Shown: piece after piece, positions 27,505 to 37,383 of the stretch
Layout: every line of letters starts with the position of its first letter
How positions within the stretch are numbered: the first letter of the stretch is position 1
NCBI RefSeq assembly: GCF_016728505.1
Contig: NZ_CP068159.1
Span: 992,001 to 1,056,000 of the forward strand
DNA from: Corynebacterium riegelii
GTDB lineage: Bacteria > Actinomycetota > Actinomycetes > Mycobacteriales > Mycobacteriaceae
Reading direction: 5' to 3'
DNA length: 64,000 bases
Notes under the pieces: model-generated
Seen by the model: the letters and a program-made list of their open reading frames with translations, nothing else
Databases searched by the model: none
Told to the model about the DNA's origin: nothing
Program-made: the position numbers and the translations under genes

Positions 27505-28115
27505 CGCTGTACCTCCTGTTCAGTAGTAGCGGTCTCCGGCGCAGGTGCCGGTTGGTTCACCTTCACTGCCACCGCAGGCGGCGCCTGCAGACGGCTGAAC
27601 TCACCATTAAGCAGGCTGGTCACACGCTCCTGGGTTGAGCCAGTGCCGTCATCATCAATCTCAACCGTCAGCTTCTTACGGTTCGCCTTCGAGCGGACCG
27701 TAGTGCTGCCGGTCTCAGCGCGGGCTGCGTTGGTTGCCTTGCGGGCAATATCCACGGGACGTACCCAAATAGAAGCGGGGGAGTCCACGCGCACATGGGT
27801 ACGAGCCCTCGGGATGAAGGCGGTGATGACAAACCAAAGCCCGACAAGGGCGATGATGATGCCGAGGGTGACCACCTTTGCGTCGATAAGCGAGGAAGCC
27901 ATCGTGTTAAATACCGGCAACAACCAAGAGGTAAACGGCTGGTCCTGGGCGTAGAACCAAAGCTCCCGAACCAACACGCCGGAAAGCGCAATCAGGAGCA
28001 CGCCAAGCACAACAGTGATCCAACGGACAGCCGGATTCGCACGCGGCTCAGCGCCAGGGTGCGGACCAAGCGGGCGGTTTGGCGCTTCCGTGTGGTCCTT
28101 AACGGGTGCGGTCAT
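27501..28115 (-). CDS. DUF6286-like membrane protein of the Asp23 operon
   Basis: The 204-residue protein has a Pro-rich cytoplasmic N-terminus, two membrane helices (about 31-50 and 80-100) and a basic C-terminal domain (TTVRSKANRKKLTVEIDDD). The helix-helix-domain layout parallels the AmaP-like product downstream, so the two are probably paralogous anchors. Gene starts inside the end of the previous gene (17-nt overlap). Contains one exact 11-mer motif copy (27881-27891) in coding sequence. Confidence 0.65.
   Translation of the reverse strand: MTAPVKDHTEAPNRPLGPHPGAEPRANPAVRWITVVLGVLLIALSGVLVRELWFYAQDQPFTSWLLPVFNTMASSLIDAKVVTLGIIIALVGLWFVITAFIPRARTHVRVDSPASIWVRPVDIARKATNAARAETGSTTVRSKANRKKLTVEIDDDGTGSTQERVTSLLNGEFSRLQAPPAVAVKVNQPAPAPETATTEQEVQR
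27881..27891 (-). repeat. Exact 11-mer motif, coding
   Basis: Inside the DUF6286-like gene, read as Leu-Ile-Asp. Confidence 0.85.
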
Positions 28116-28986
28116 AATACTTCTCCACCGGTCGAATCGTGATTTGCTTCAACGGCTGCGGCATCGGGGCCTCAGGGCGCTTCACAGGTCTCGGCGAGGG
28201 CACCCCAACCGGACGCAAGTGCGGCGCCGCGGGAGCGCTTACCGGCACAACAGAGCTCCGGTTGATGTACACCTCTTTGAGCGCGCGCCGCGGCGGCACC
28301 GTAGCGCCCTTGACCGGGCGCGGGTACGGAGCGTGTACGGACGCAGCCTGCGGAACGAAACGCTGCACTTCAGCAAGCTGGCGCGGCTGAGGAGTCTCAG
28401 GCGAAAACGTCTCAAGCGGCGGTGGCACGACAATGTCGGTGAGCTGCAGCGGCGGTGCGTCAAAGCCTGTGGTGCGAACCTCAGGTGGCGCAGGAACCGT
28501 CACTTCGCGCAGTTCATCCAGCTGTGAGTCAACCTCAATCGGCGAAAGTGCGATGGGGTCCTTCGTTACCGGGGAGGTGACCGGCGAAGGGGATATGCGG
28601 ATACCAACCGGCTCAGCCGATGCATTGTGGCTAGCCACATCATCCCAAGTCACACGGTGGCCGTCCGTCTCAGTTTGCACATTGGCCACGTGCACCTGAA
28701 CGCGGGAAACATCCAGCCCACACAGGGAACGGATGTGGGCGATGATGGTGGCTCGCACCGCGTCCGTAATAGCCGCAACTGGGGCAGGGTAGGTGGTGGC
28801 AATTTCGGCCTCTACCGCAGCAATTGCTGAGGCGCGGTCCAAGTGCACATTCACCCGCGGGTACTTGCGCCCCGCAAGGCCAGCTAGCTGGGCGTCGAGG
28901 CTGAGTACACCGGGAACAGTGAGCACGGCTTGCTCTGCTACGTGCTCAACTGCCTTCTCGCTGATGTGGTAAAACGTGCCGTCCAT
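28099..28986 (-). CDS. Asp23/Gls24-like protein with long proline-rich tail
   Basis: The N-terminal 110 residues follow the Asp23/Gls24 pattern (ISEKAVEHVAEQAVLTVPGV...VNVHLDRASAIAAVEAEIA, shortened), while residues from about 130 to 295 are Pro/Val-rich with repeated P(R/Q)P(V/L)K motifs, probably extended and interaction-prone. Other Asp23 proteins in this operon lack such a tail. ATG 28986 overlaps the upstream stop (TAATG). The tail may link the envelope complex to another partner (inference). Confidence 0.65.
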   Translation of the reverse strand: MDGTFYHISEKAVEHVAEQAVLTVPGVLSLDAQLAGLAGRKYPRVNVHLDRASAIAAVEAEIATTYPAPVAAITDAVRATIIAHIRSLCGLDVSRVQVHVANVQTETDGHRVTWDDVASHNASAEPVGIRISPSPVTSPVTKDPIALSPIEVDSQLDELREVTVPAPPEVRTTGFDAPPLQLTDIVVPPPLETFSPETPQPRQLAEVQRFVPQAASVHAPYPRPVKGATVPPRRALKEVYINRSSVVPVSAPAAPHLRPVGVPSPRPVKRPEAPMPQPLKQITIRPVEKYYDRTR

Positions 28987-29198
28987 TAGCTTTGGCCCTT
29001 GCCGGAGGTCTTGCTCACGGCGCGGGCCAAGTCCAGCCGGCCATCAAGCTGAGCGCCGATTACGCCACCGATGACGGTGAACAGCAGCAGCCAAATCAGG
29101 CCGAACACACCGCCAAAGGTGACGAAAAACGCAACGATCAGGCCGATGATGATGCCCAGCACCGTCTTGTTTTCGAAGATATTCATGGGGAACACCAA
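28986..29198 (-). CDS. DUF2273-like small membrane protein
   Basis: A 70-residue product with a hydrophobic hairpin of two helices (about 14-55), as in DUF2273 proteins of Asp23 operons. GTG 29198 is favoured because GGAAG lies 5 nt before it; ATG 29186 is an alternative and would give 66 residues. Confidence 0.7.
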   Translation of the reverse strand: MVFPMNIFENKTVLGIIIGLIVAFFVTFGGVFGLIWLLLFTVIGGVIGAQLDGRLDLARAVSKTSGKGQS

Positions 29199-29219
29199 AT
29201 CTTCCAGATTGTCTTCCAG

Positions 29220-29570
29220 TTAGTGTGACGCGCGGACAGCATCCGCCACCACAACGTCTACAAAACCGAGAGAAGTAGCCTGAAGTACCGCTTCACGAAC
29301 GTCGGTTGCAACAGCCTGCACTTCGCGCTCAGAGCCAACGTCAAACACAACGTGGACCTCAAGGCCAAGTTCGGTGCCGTGCTCTCCGCCGTTATCGCCG
29401 CCACGCTCAACGCTGCGGCGAGAGTTACGAAGCCCCTCGATGCGTTCACCGGGAAGCAGAATTGCTACTTCGCCGAAGCGGCCTCCGTGGAGGCCGGCAA
29501 CGCCGGGGACTGCAAGTGCTGCGGTACGGGCTGCCTCCGCGGTTTCTCGGGTTACGGAGGTCTGCGCCAT
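29220..29570 (-). CDS. Asp23/Gls24-family envelope stress protein (short)
   Basis: The 116-residue product has the Asp23 fold pattern: AALAVPGVAGLHGGRFGEVA, then LEVHVVFDVGSEREVQAVAT and a C-terminal FVDVVVADA strand. It is shorter than the first Asp23 gene and has no Pro-rich extension. Two bases separate it from the preceding gene. Known relatives form membrane-associated layers with AmaP; the role in Corynebacterium is not established. Confidence 0.7.
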   Translation of the reverse strand: MAQTSVTRETAEAARTAALAVPGVAGLHGGRFGEVAILLPGERIEGLRNSRRSVERGGDNGGEHGTELGLEVHVVFDVGSEREVQAVATDVREAVLQATSLGFVDVVVADAVRASH

Positions 29571-29572
29571 AA

Positions 29573-30106
29573 CTACTGGCCCAGTGCCGGGTTAGCAGCC
29601 TGGTAGTTCACGTTCTCGTCGTACTGCTCCGGCACAGCGGTCTCCTGCTCCGGCAGGTTCACGTCGTGCACCGTCACATCAACGCGGTCCACAATCAGGC
29701 CGGTCATGCGGGTGATGGCAACGGTGATGTTCTCGCGGATAGCGTTAGCCAGCTCGTGGATGGCAACGCCGTACTCAGCGATGATGGCAACAGCAACGCT
29801 GACGTGGCCCTGGTCCACCGCAACGTTCACGCCCTGCTGGACGTTGGTGGAGGAGGTGAAGGACTCGCGCACAGCACCCCACATACGTGCAGCGCCGCCG
29901 CCCAGGTTGTGAACGCCAGAAACTTCACGGGCTGCGATGCCGGCGATCTTGCCCACCACGTTGTCATCAATAACGGTGGTGCCGTGATCGGTCTCCAGGT
30001 TCTCGTTGCGCGGGCGAACCTGCTCCGTCTCTACTGCCTTGGAATCGGCAGCGGAATCAGTGGTAGACGGGGTGTTCGGGGTCTTCGGGGTGTTGTTGTC
30101 AGCCAT
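29573..30106 (-). CDS. Asp23/Gls24-family envelope stress response protein
   Basis: First gene of the operon, 177 residues, with an acidic, Thr/Ser/Pro-rich N-terminus and the best Asp23 domain of the set: DDNVVGKIAGIAAREVSGVH, GVNVAVDQGHVSVAVAIIAE and TVHDVNLPEQ. GAAAGGATC lies before ATG 30106. The operon runs away from trpB and shares an 86-bp divergent promoter region. Asp23 operons often respond to envelope or alkaline stress; no matching sigma-factor box was identified. Confidence 0.85.
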   Translation of the reverse strand: MADNNTPKTPNTPSTTDSAADSKAVETEQVRPRNENLETDHGTTVIDDNVVGKIAGIAAREVSGVHNLGGGAARMWGAVRESFTSSTNVQQGVNVAVDQGHVSVAVAIIAEYGVAIHELANAIRENITVAITRMTGLIVDRVDVTVHDVNLPEQETAVPEQYDENVNYQAANPALGQ

Positions 30107-30192
30107 GATGATCCTTTCATTGGATTGGTGTACCTGCTCAACCCTACCCGTTTAGCCCCGCTGGGCGCTGGGCTCATGCATAATGTGGGTCC

Positions 30193-31551
30193 ATGACGCA
30201 GGACATTCGCAAGACGCTTATCAGCGCATACTTCGGTGAATTTGGTGGACAGTATGTACCGGATTCGTTGTACCCGGTCTTAGATGAGTTGGAGCAGGCG
30301 TTTGTTGATGCTCGGCATGATGAGGAGTTTCTCGCCGAGCTTGCAGAGCTGCAGGCTAAGTACCTGGGGCGCCCAACCCCGGTCTATGAGTGCCTGAACT
30401 TGCCACGCTCCAAGAAAACGGGCAAGAAGCTTGAAAACGTCCGTCTGTTTTTGAAGCGTGAAGACTTGGCGCACGGCGGTGCGCACAAGGCTAACCAGGT
30501 GTTGGCGCAGGCGCTGATTGCAAAGCGTTTGGGTAAGCGTCGCCTGATTGCAGAGACCGGTGCAGGCCAGCACGGTACCGCTACCGCTATGGTGGCTGCG
30601 CTTCTGGGCATGGAGTGCGTTATTTATATGGGTGCGCAGGATGTTGCGCGCCAGCAGCCGAATGTTCGCCGTATGCGCCTGATGGGTGCGAAGGTCTCGC
30701 CGGTGACCAATGAGGACGGCGGTTCTATGTCGAATGCGATTGACGTGGCGCTGGGGGACTGGCTGGAGAACCTTTCCACGACGCACTACGTGCTGGGTTC
30801 CGCCTGCGGCCCGCACCCGTTCCCCACGTTGGTCAAGGAGTTTCAGGCTGTGATCTCGCGCGAGTCGCGTGAGCAGATGCTGGCTGAGACTGGTCGTTTG
30901 CCGGATGCTGTCATCGCTGCCGTTGGTGGCGGCTCCAATGCCATCGGTGCATTCGCGCAGTACTTGGAGGATCAGCCGGGCAATGACAATGTGCGTCTGA
31001 TTGGTGTTGAGCCTTCGGGCGAAGGCCTGGACACCAATAAGCATGGTGCGCCGCTGGCTCACGGCAAGATCGGTTTCCTCCACGGCTCTCGTTCCTATGT
31101 GGTCACTGACCAGGATGGTGAGCTGATGGCTGAGTCACATTCGGTGTCTGCCGGCCTGGATTACCCGGGCGTTGGTCCGGAGCATGCGTATCTGAAGCAG
31201 ACGGGCCGCGCTGAGTACGTGGTGGCGTCCGATGTGGAGGCGCTGCAGGCGTTTCGTATCCTCTCGCGTTATGAGGGCATCATTCCTGCCCTTGAGTCCT
31301 CCCACGCGTTGGCGCACGCGCTGCGCATGGCGGAGGAGGCGGAAGAGACTGGTGAGGAGCTGAACCTCTTGGTCAACCTTTCCGGCCGTGGTGACAAGGA
31401 TATGGACTACGTGTTCAACATCCTGGGGGACCAGATTTTTGAGGACCCGTATGAGTCGCCCGTGGCGGACATCAAGGTCACCGAGGTGCTCGCGGAGATG
31501 ACGTCCGCTTCCAACGAGCGGGAGGCCGGTAACGCGGTTTCGCACCACTAG
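30193..31551 (+). CDS. trpB: Tryptophan synthase beta chain (no trpA beside it)
   Basis: PLP enzyme joining indole and serine to make tryptophan. The 452-residue protein has the TrpB1 N-terminus ([16 protein letters not shown]), the PLP lysine K99 in HGGAHKANQ, the phosphate loop GGGSNAIG and the C-terminal LSGRGDKD motif. It is about 50 residues longer than typical TrpB, owing to a C-terminal extension. No trpA or other trp gene is adjacent, so this may be a second, free-standing copy. A CATAAT box 8 nt before ATG 30193 predicts a leaderless mRNA. Confidence 0.92.
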   Translation: MTQDIRKTLISAYFGEFGGQYVPDSLYPVLDELEQAFVDARHDEEFLAELAELQAKYLGRPTPVYECLNLPRSKKTGKKLENVRLFLKREDLAHGGAHKANQVLAQALIAKRLGKRRLIAETGAGQHGTATAMVAALLGMECVIYMGAQDVARQQPNVRRMRLMGAKVSPVTNEDGGSMSNAIDVALGDWLENLSTTHYVLGSACGPHPFPTLVKEFQAVISRESREQMLAETGRLPDAVIAAVGGGSNAIGAFAQYLEDQPGNDNVRLIGVEPSGEGLDTNKHGAPLAHGKIGFLHGSRSYVVTDQDGELMAESHSVSAGLDYPGVGPEHAYLKQTGRAEYVVASDVEALQAFRILSRYEGIIPALESSHALAHALRMAEEAEETGEELNLLVNLSGRGDKDMDYVFNILGDQIFEDPYESPVADIKVTEVLAEMTSASNEREAGNAVSHH

Positions 31552-31560
31552 GGAGCTTTT

Positions 31561-31571
31561 GCTTATCGACG
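31561..31571 (+). repeat. Exact 11-mer motif, intergenic, after trpB
   Basis: Extended form TTTTGCTTATCGACGC, 10 bases after the trpB stop and directly before the terminator. Confidence 0.9.
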
Positions 31572-31574
31572 CAT

Positions 31575-31619
31575 CCCCCGTCCACTTTCTTCTCACGCGC
31601 GACGGGGGTTTGCGCTTTT
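31575..31619 (+). terminator. Terminator after trpB
   Basis: CCCCCGTC (31575-31582) pairs with GACGGGGG (31601-31608), then TTTGCGCTTTT. Confidence 0.75.
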
Positions 31620-32044
31620 GTGGCCTTTGTGTTTAAATACTCGGGTTGCTTTGACATGGCTCGTTGTAAAAGGCGAGCGATGGTGAGGTAACCATGACAC
31701 CTTCACCGGGAAGGGGCCATGGCAAATAAACAGCGGCAGTACGCGAAGAGTCACGCACCCTTCCGAGTCTGACATCCACGTCATATATGTGCCTTATGCA
31801 GGTAAGTAGGCGCGGGGAAAGCACTGGAGACGTACGCGAGCAGTTTGTTGCACGCCCGTCCCAACTTTCTGAAGTGTCATGACAGTCAATTACAAGACAC
31901 TGGCGTTGAGCCAAGGGCCCAGCCCGGACAACGTTATAGAGAAACTAGAAGCTACAACCCCACCGCTTCGCCCGTTTCTCACTCCGTTCAAAACGAGCGG
32001 GGAGGGAAAGGAATCGAACGTGGGGATGCGAGGAAGAGGTAAGC
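31620..32044 (+). promoter_or_regulatory. Long non-coding leader/promoter region of the S10 operon
   Basis: About 425 bp without a supportable gene. An AT-rich TATAGA (31935-31940) is the best -10 candidate but no -35 lies at the right distance. A GGGGAGGGAAAGG stretch (31999-32011) and GAGGAAGAGG (32030-32039) precede the GTG of rpsJ. No autoregulatory S10 leader structure could be recognised. Confidence 0.4.
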
Positions 32045-32350
32045 GTGGCGGGACAGAAGATCCGCATCAGGCTCAAGGCCTACGATCATGAGGCGATCGA
32101 CGCATCCGCGAAGAAGATCGTTGAGACGGTCACCCGCACGGGTGCCCGCGTCGTGGGGCCGGTGCCGTTGCCCACTGAAAAGAACGTGTACGCCGTCATT
32201 CGTTCTCCGCACAAGTACAAGGATTCTCGCGAGCACTTCGAGATGCGCACCCACAAGCGCCTCATCGATATTCTCGATCCGACGCCGAAGACCGTCGATG
32301 CGCTCATGCGCATTGACCTTCCGGCCAGCGTTGACGTGAACATCCAGTAA
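32045..32350 (+). CDS. rpsJ: 30S ribosomal protein S10
   Basis: Small-subunit head protein, also part of NusB/NusG antitermination complexes. 101 residues, usual length, with the conserved [20 protein letters not shown] start and [20 protein letters not shown] segment. The start is GTG 32045. First of eleven genes rpsJ to rpsQ. Confidence 0.98.
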   Translation: MAGQKIRIRLKAYDHEAIDASAKKIVETVTRTGARVVGPVPLPTEKNVYAVIRSPHKYKDSREHFEMRTHKRLIDILDPTPKTVDALMRIDLPASVDVNIQ

Positions 32351-32364
32351 GCAGGAGAACTGAA

Positions 32365-33021
32365 ATGTCTGACAACCAGATGAAGGGCATTCTGGGCAAG
32401 AAGATCGGCATGACCCAGATCTTCGACGAGGACAACCGTGTTATCCCGGTTACCGTCGTCGAGGCTGGTCCGTGCGTGGTCACCCAGATCCGCACCCCCG
32501 AAATCGATGGCTACTCTGCCATCCAGATCGCTTATGGCGATATTGACCCCCGTAAGACCAAGAAGCCGCAGGCTGGTCACTTCAAGAAGGCCGGTGTGAA
32601 CCCGCGCCGCCACGTCGTGGAGATCCGTATGGATGACACCTCCGCGTACGAGGTTGGCCAGGAGTACAACGCCACCATCTTTGAGGGTGACACCTACGTT
32701 GACGTGGTCGGCACCACCAAGGGCAAGGGCTACGCTGGCGCCATGAAGCGCCACGGCTTTGCTGGCCAGGGTGCTTCGCACGGTAACCAGGCTGCTCACC
32801 GTCGTGTGGGTGGCATCGGTGCATGTGCTACCCCGGGTCGCGTGTTCAAGGGCACGCGTATGGCTGGCCGCATGGGCGGTAACCGCGTTACCACCCAGAA
32901 CCTGAAGATCCAACGCATCGACGGCGACAACAACCTGATCCTGGTCAAGGGCGCAATCCCGGGTGCCAAGGGCAGCATTGTTACCGTCAAGACCGCAGTG
33001 AAGGGCGGTGCTCACGCATGA
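32365..33021 (+). CDS. rplC: 50S ribosomal protein L3
   Basis: Early 23S rRNA-binding protein whose long loop reaches the peptidyl-transferase centre. 218 residues, with the central [20 protein letters not shown] loop and the [15 protein letters not shown] motif. AGGAG precedes ATG 32365. Its stop overlaps the rplD start (ATGA). Confidence 0.98.
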   Translation: MSDNQMKGILGKKIGMTQIFDEDNRVIPVTVVEAGPCVVTQIRTPEIDGYSAIQIAYGDIDPRKTKKPQAGHFKKAGVNPRRHVVEIRMDDTSAYEVGQEYNATIFEGDTYVDVVGTTKGKGYAGAMKRHGFAGQGASHGNQAAHRRVGGIGACATPGRVFKGTRMAGRMGGNRVTTQNLKIQRIDGDNNLILVKGAIPGAKGSIVTVKTAVKGGAHA

Positions 33022-33698
33022 CGAACCTGACGCTTGACGTCCACACCGCTGATGGTAAGACCAACGGCTCCGTTGAGCTTCCGGCAGAGTTTTTTGACCG
33101 CGAGGCATCTATTCCCCTGATGCACCAGGTTGTAATTGCACAGCTGGCTGCAGCACGTCAGGGTACGCACGCAACGAAGACCCGTGGCATGGTTTCCGGC
33201 GGCGGCAAGAAGCCGTTCCGCCAGAAGGGCACTGGCCGTGCTCGCCAGGGCTCGACCCGTGCTCCGCACTTCACCGGTGGTGGCACCGTCCACGGTCCGC
33301 AGCCGCGTTCCTACGCGCAGCGGACCCCGAAGAAGATGATCAAGGCCGCTCTCGCAGGTGCGCTGACGGATCGTGCTCGCAACGAGCGCATCCACGTGGT
33401 GGAGGATCTGGTCCCTGGCCAGAACCCGTCCACCAAGTCTGCACGTGCTTTCATTGAGCGCCTGACCGACCGTAAGTCCGTTCTGCTGGTCCTGGGCAGC
33501 GACGATGTGAACTCCCGCCTTTCCGCAAGGAACCTGCCGGGCGTGCACGTTATCGCTCCGTCCATGCTGAACACCTACGACGTCCTGAATGCAGATGACG
33601 TTGTGTTCTCGGTCGAAGCACTGCACACCTTCATCAACCGCGGCAACGTCGTGGCTGCACCTGCCGGCGCGGCAGCGACGGCTGAGGAGGAGAAGTAA
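33018..33698 (+). CDS. rplD: 50S ribosomal protein L4
   Basis: Exit-tunnel protein and, in some bacteria, autoregulator of the S10 operon. 226 residues with the tunnel loop [20 protein letters not shown] and, after it, [15 protein letters not shown]. The last 15 residues are an Ala/Glu-rich corynebacterial tail. Overlaps rplC by four bases and abuts rplW. Confidence 0.98.
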   Translation: MTNLTLDVHTADGKTNGSVELPAEFFDREASIPLMHQVVIAQLAAARQGTHATKTRGMVSGGGKKPFRQKGTGRARQGSTRAPHFTGGGTVHGPQPRSYAQRTPKKMIKAALAGALTDRARNERIHVVEDLVPGQNPSTKSARAFIERLTDRKSVLLVLGSDDVNSRLSARNLPGVHVIAPSMLNTYDVLNADDVVFSVEALHTFINRGNVVAAPAGAAATAEEEK

Positions 33699-34004
33699 AT
33701 GGCTAAGGTTGCGAATCCGCGCGACATCATCATCGCACCGGTCCTCTCTGAGAAGACCTACGCGCTGATGGAGCAGAACACGTACACGTTCTTCGTGAAC
33801 CCGTCTGCAAACAAGACCCAGATCAAGATTGCCGTGGAAGAGATCTTCGGCGTTGACGTTGCTTCGGTGAACACCGCCAACCGTGAGGGCAAGCGCAAGC
33901 GCTCCCGCACCGGCTTTGGCAAGCGTAAGGACACCAAGCGCGCCTACGTCACTCTCCGCGAGGGCAGCGACTCCATCGACATCTTCGGCGGTGCGACGGC
34001 CTAA
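33699..34004 (+). CDS. rplW: 50S ribosomal protein L23
   Basis: Exit-site protein that docks trigger factor and SRP. 101 residues, starting directly after the rplD stop (TAAATGG), with [20 protein letters not shown] and the [20 protein letters not shown] rRNA-binding segment. Confidence 0.97.
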   Translation: MAKVANPRDIIIAPVLSEKTYALMEQNTYTFFVNPSANKTQIKIAVEEIFGVDVASVNTANREGKRKRSRTGFGKRKDTKRAYVTLREGSDSIDIFGGATA

Positions 34005-34045
34005 GGCCATCGCTCTGATGAAGAGACGATAGAAAAGGACAAACT

Positions 34046-34882
34046 ATGGCTATTCGTAAGTACAAGCCGACAACCCCGGGTCGCCGCAACAGCTCCGTTT
34101 CCGAGTTCGAGGAGATTACCCGCTCCACGCCGGAGAAGTCCCTGCTGCGCCCGCTCCCGAAGAAGGGTGGCCGCAACACGCACGGCCACATCACTACTCG
34201 TCACCGCGGCGGCGGCCACAAGCGTCGCTACCGCGTGATTGACTTCCGTCGTTCTGACAAGGACGGCGTGCTGGCAAAGGTTGCTCACATTGAGTACGAC
34301 CCGAACCGCACCGCAAACATTGCACTGCTGCACTACTACGACGGCGAGAAGCGCTACATCATCGCGCCGAAGGGCCTGAAGCAGGGCACCGTTGTGGAGT
34401 CCGGTCCGAACGCCGACATCAAGGTTGGCAACAACCTGCCGCTGCGCAACATCCCGACCGGTACGACCATCCACGCTGTGGAGCTCAAGCCGGGCGCTGG
34501 TGCAAAGCTGGCTCGTTCCGCAGGTACGTCCATCCAGCTGCTGGGTAAGGAAGGCAACTACGCAGTGCTGCGTATGCCGTCTTCTGAGATCCGCCGCGTG
34601 GACATCCGTTGCCGCGCAACCGTTGGTGAGGTTGGCAACGCTGACCAGATCAACATCCGCTGGGGTAAGGCCGGCCGTATGCGCTGGAAGGGCTGGCGCC
34701 CGACCGTGCGTGGTGTGGTTATGAACCCGGTTGATCACCCGCACGGTGGTGGTGAAGGTAAGACCTCTGGTGGTCGCCACCCGGTGAGCCCGTGGGGCCA
34801 GAAGGAAGGCCGCACCCGCAACCCGAACCGTTACTCGAACAACATGATTGTGCGCCGCCGTCGCACCAAGAAGAAGCGCTAA
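34046..34882 (+). CDS. rplB: 50S ribosomal protein L2
   Basis: Large-subunit core protein needed for peptidyl transfer. 278 residues, with [16 protein letters not shown] near residue 52 and the C-terminal [20 protein letters not shown] signature. AAAGGAC precedes ATG 34046. Confidence 0.98.
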   Translation: MAIRKYKPTTPGRRNSSVSEFEEITRSTPEKSLLRPLPKKGGRNTHGHITTRHRGGGHKRRYRVIDFRRSDKDGVLAKVAHIEYDPNRTANIALLHYYDGEKRYIIAPKGLKQGTVVESGPNADIKVGNNLPLRNIPTGTTIHAVELKPGAGAKLARSAGTSIQLLGKEGNYAVLRMPSSEIRRVDIRCRATVGEVGNADQINIRWGKAGRMRWKGWRPTVRGVVMNPVDHPHGGGEGKTSGGRHPVSPWGQKEGRTRNPNRYSNNMIVRRRRTKKKR

Positions 34883-34898
34883 GAGGAGGTAAGACAAC

Positions 34899-35174
34899 AT
34901 GCCACGTAGCCTGAAGAAGGGCCCGTTCGTCGATGAGCACCTCCTCAACAAGGTGGACGCTCAGAACGAGGCCGGCACCAAGCAGGTCATCAAGACCTGG
35001 TCTCGCCGCTCAACCATTCTCCCTGACTTCATCGGTCACACTTTCGCCGTCCACGACGGTCGTAAGCACGTTCCGGTGTTCGTCGACGAGTCCATGGTTG
35101 GTCACAAGCTCGGCGAGTTTGCACCCACCAAGACCTTTAAGGGTCACGTCAAGGAAACGAAGGGACGTCGATAA
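34899..35174 (+). CDS. rpsS: 30S ribosomal protein S19
   Basis: Small-subunit head protein near the A-site finger. 91 residues, beginning [15 protein letters not shown] and with the conserved [16 protein letters not shown] segment. AGAGGAGG precedes ATG 34899. Its last codons and stop (CGTCGATAAGC) coincide with an exact copy of the 11-mer motif at 35166-35176. Confidence 0.98.
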   Translation: MPRSLKKGPFVDEHLLNKVDAQNEAGTKQVIKTWSRRSTILPDFIGHTFAVHDGRKHVPVFVDESMVGHKLGEFAPTKTFKGHVKETKGRR

Positions 35175-35176
35175 GC
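35166..35176 (-). repeat. Exact 11-mer motif at the rpsS stop
   Basis: Extended form CGTCGATAAGCAA spanning the stop codon and the gap to rplV. Confidence 0.9.
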
Positions 35177-35177
35177 A

Positions 35178-35537
35178 ATGGCTGACACCATCACCACTGC
35201 ATCCGCGACGGCCAAGTTCGTGCGCACTTCCCCGATGAAGGCCCGCCGCGTGCTGGCTCTCGTCCGCGGTAAGTCTGTTGCTGAGGCTCTCGCGATCCTG
35301 AAGTACGCGCCGCAGGAAGCCGCTAAGCCGGTTGCCAAGGTCGTCGCTTCTGCTGCGGCCAACGCCGAGAACAACTTCGGCTTGGATCCGCGCACCCTGG
35401 TTATCGCAGAGTGCTACGCAAATGAGGGTCCGACCATGCGTCGTTACCAGCCGCGTGCACAGGGCCGCGCTTTCCAGATCCGTAAGCGCACCTCTCACAT
35501 CACTGTTGTCGTCGAGTCCAAGGAAGAGGCGAACTAA
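35178..35537 (+). CDS. rplV: 50S ribosomal protein L22
   Basis: Exit-tunnel protein. 119 residues with [20 protein letters not shown] and the tunnel-lining [20 protein letters not shown] loop, wild type by eye at macrolide-resistance positions. The stop overlaps the rpsC ATG (TAATG). Confidence 0.98.
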   Translation: MADTITTASATAKFVRTSPMKARRVLALVRGKSVAEALAILKYAPQEAAKPVAKVVASAAANAENNFGLDPRTLVIAECYANEGPTMRRYQPRAQGRAFQIRKRTSHITVVVESKEEAN

Positions 35538-36289
35538 TGGGTCAGAAAATCCACCCCCACGGCCTACGCCTGGGCATCACTTCCGATTGGAAGTCCCACT
35601 GGTACGCCGACAAGAACTACGCCGACTACGTCGCTGAGGACATCAAGATCCGCGAGTTCTTCCAGAACAACCTGGAGCGCGCAGGCATCTCCGATGTTGT
35701 CATCGAGCGCACCCGTGACCGCGTTCGCGTGGACATTCACACCGCCCGCCCGGGCATCGTGATTGGCCGCCGCGGCGCTGAGGCTGACCGCATCCGCCGT
35801 GAGCTGGAGAAGCTCACCGGCAAGATGGTTGCGCTGAACATCCTCGAGGTCAAGAACGTCGACGCTGACGCGACCCTGGTCGCACAGTCCATCGCAGAGC
35901 AGCTTGTCAACCGTGTGGCATTCCGCCGCGCGATGCGCAAGGCTATCCAGTCTGCGATGCGCAACCCGCAGGTCAAGGGCATCAAGGTTCTGTGCTCTGG
36001 CCGTCTGGGCGGCGCCGAAATGTCCCGTGTTGAGCGCTACCACGAGGGCCGTGTGCCGCTGCACACCCTTCGTGCGGAGATTGACTACGGCACGGCTGAA
36101 GCACACACCACCTTTGGCGTCATTGGCGTCAAGGTGTGGATCTACAAGGGCGATGTCGTAGGTGGCGTTCGCGAGTCCGAGCTCAATGCGCCGAGCAATG
36201 AGCGTCGTGGCCGTGGCGACCGCGATCGTCGTCCGCGCCGCGGTGGCCAGCGCCGCCAGCAGCGCGCCGAGCAGAAGCAGGAGGGCTAA
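35537..36289 (+). CDS. rpsC: 30S ribosomal protein S3
   Basis: mRNA entry-channel protein with helicase activity. 250 residues, with the KH domain motif [20 protein letters not shown] and a basic C-terminal tail ([20 protein letters not shown]) usual in actinobacteria. Two bases separate it from rplP. Confidence 0.98.
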   Translation: MGQKIHPHGLRLGITSDWKSHWYADKNYADYVAEDIKIREFFQNNLERAGISDVVIERTRDRVRVDIHTARPGIVIGRRGAEADRIRRELEKLTGKMVALNILEVKNVDADATLVAQSIAEQLVNRVAFRRAMRKAIQSAMRNPQVKGIKVLCSGRLGGAEMSRVERYHEGRVPLHTLRAEIDYGTAEAHTTFGVIGVKVWIYKGDVVGGVRESELNAPSNERRGRGDRDRRPRRGGQRRQQRAEQKQEG

Positions 36290-36291
36290 GC

Positions 36292-36708
36292 ATGCTTATT
36301 CCTAAGCGCGTGAAGTACCGCCGTCAGCACCGCCCGACCCGTTCCGGCGTGTCCAAGGGCGGCAACAAGATCAACTTTGGTGACTACGGCCTCCAGGCTC
36401 TTGAGCCGGCTTACGTTACCAACCGCCAGATCGAGTCGGCTCGTATCGCTATCAACCGCCACGTCAAGCGTGGTGGCAAGGTCTGGATCAACATCTTCCC
36501 GGACCGTCCGCTGACCCAGAAGCCGCTCGGCGTGCGTATGGGTTCCGGTAAGGGCCCGGTTGAGAAGTGGGTGGCCAACGTTAAGCCTGGCCGCATCCTT
36601 TTCGAGATGTCCTACCCGAACGAGGAGACTGCAATGGAAGCTCTGCGCCGCGCTGGTGCGAAGCTGCCGTGCAAGACTCGCGTGATTAAGAAGGAGGACC
36701 AGTTCTAA
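36292..36708 (+). CDS. rplP: 50S ribosomal protein L16
   Basis: Central-protuberance protein that positions tRNA in the A and P sites. 138 residues, with [17 protein letters not shown] at the N-terminus and the [20 protein letters not shown] motif. Its stop overlaps the rpmC ATG (TAATG). Confidence 0.98.
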   Translation: MLIPKRVKYRRQHRPTRSGVSKGGNKINFGDYGLQALEPAYVTNRQIESARIAINRHVKRGGKVWINIFPDRPLTQKPLGVRMGSGKGPVEKWVANVKPGRILFEMSYPNEETAMEALRRAGAKLPCKTRVIKKEDQF

Positions 36709-36947
36709 TGGCTGCCGGTACCCCCGCATCCGAATTCCGCGAGCTCAACGATGATGAGCTGCGTACCCGCCTGACCGAGGCAAAGGAAGAGCTGTTCAAC
36801 CTGCGCTTCCAGCTTGCCACTGGCCAGCTGACCAACAACCGCCGCATCTCCACGGTGAAGCGCGACATTGCTCGCATCTACACGGTGCTGCGCGAGCGTG
36901 AGCTCGGCCTGTCCGTTGTACCCGAGTCTGCAGGAGCTGAGGCATAA
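36708..36947 (+). CDS. rpmC: 50S ribosomal protein L29
   Basis: Exit-site protein forming a helical hairpin. 79 residues with [20 protein letters not shown] and [17 protein letters not shown]; a short extra acidic tail is present. Overlaps rplP by one base. Confidence 0.97.
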   Translation: MAAGTPASEFRELNDDELRTRLTEAKEELFNLRFQLATGQLTNNRRISTVKRDIARIYTVLRERELGLSVVPESAGAEA

Positions 36948-36949
36948 CC

Positions 36950-37270
36950 ATGACTGAGGCAAACGTGACTGAGAAGAACACCGGCAAGGGCCCGAAGCAC
37001 ACCGAGGCTAAGCCGAAGGAGAAGGGCCTGCAGAAGCGCCGCCGCGGCTACGTCGTGTCCGACAAGATGGACAAGACGATCGTGGTCGAGGTTGAGGACC
37101 GTAAGTCCCACGCTCTGTACGGCAAGATTGTGCGTACCACCAAGCGTGTGAAGGCTCACGATGAGAACAACACCGCCGGCGTCGGCGATCTCGTTCGCAT
37201 CGAGGAGACCCGCCCGCTGTCCAAGGACAAGCACTTCCGTCTCATTGAGATCATTGAGAAGGCTCGCTAG
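36950..37270 (+). CDS. rpsQ: 30S ribosomal protein S17
   Basis: Primary 16S rRNA-binding protein. 106 residues; the conserved domain starts at [20 protein letters not shown] after a Lys/Glu-rich N-terminal extension of about 28 residues, common in Corynebacteriales. Last gene of the S10 block. A terminator follows and rplN is 16.5 kb further on. Confidence 0.97.
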   Translation: MTEANVTEKNTGKGPKHTEAKPKEKGLQKRRRGYVVSDKMDKTIVVEVEDRKSHALYGKIVRTTKRVKAHDENNTAGVGDLVRIEETRPLSKDKHFRLIEIIEKAR

Positions 37271-37294
37271 TTCTAGCTAGTTACTAGCGCCAAA

Positions 37295-37330
37295 GGCCGC
37301 ACCCCCGTTTCCCGGGTGGTGCGGCTTTTC
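37295..37330 (+). terminator. Terminator ending the S10 block
   Basis: GCCGCACC (37296-37303) pairs with GGTGCGGC (37318-37325) and TTTT follows. An exact 11-mer motif copy starts 8 bases later (37338). Confidence 0.85.
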
Positions 37331-37337
37331 GCATTTT

Positions 37338-37348
37338 GCTTATCGACG
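37338..37348 (+). repeat. Exact 11-mer motif, intergenic, after the S10 terminator
   Basis: Extended form TTTTGCTTATCGACGC, the same 16 bases as at 31557. Confidence 0.9.
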
Positions 37349-37383
37349 CCTAACGTGTCCCAACCTTCTGTACCCTAGCGGGC

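Noticed and set aside
30280..31083. 267-codon frame antisense to trpB
   Set aside because: TrpB on the sense strand is complete and conserved; the antisense product is His/Arg/Leu-rich noise.
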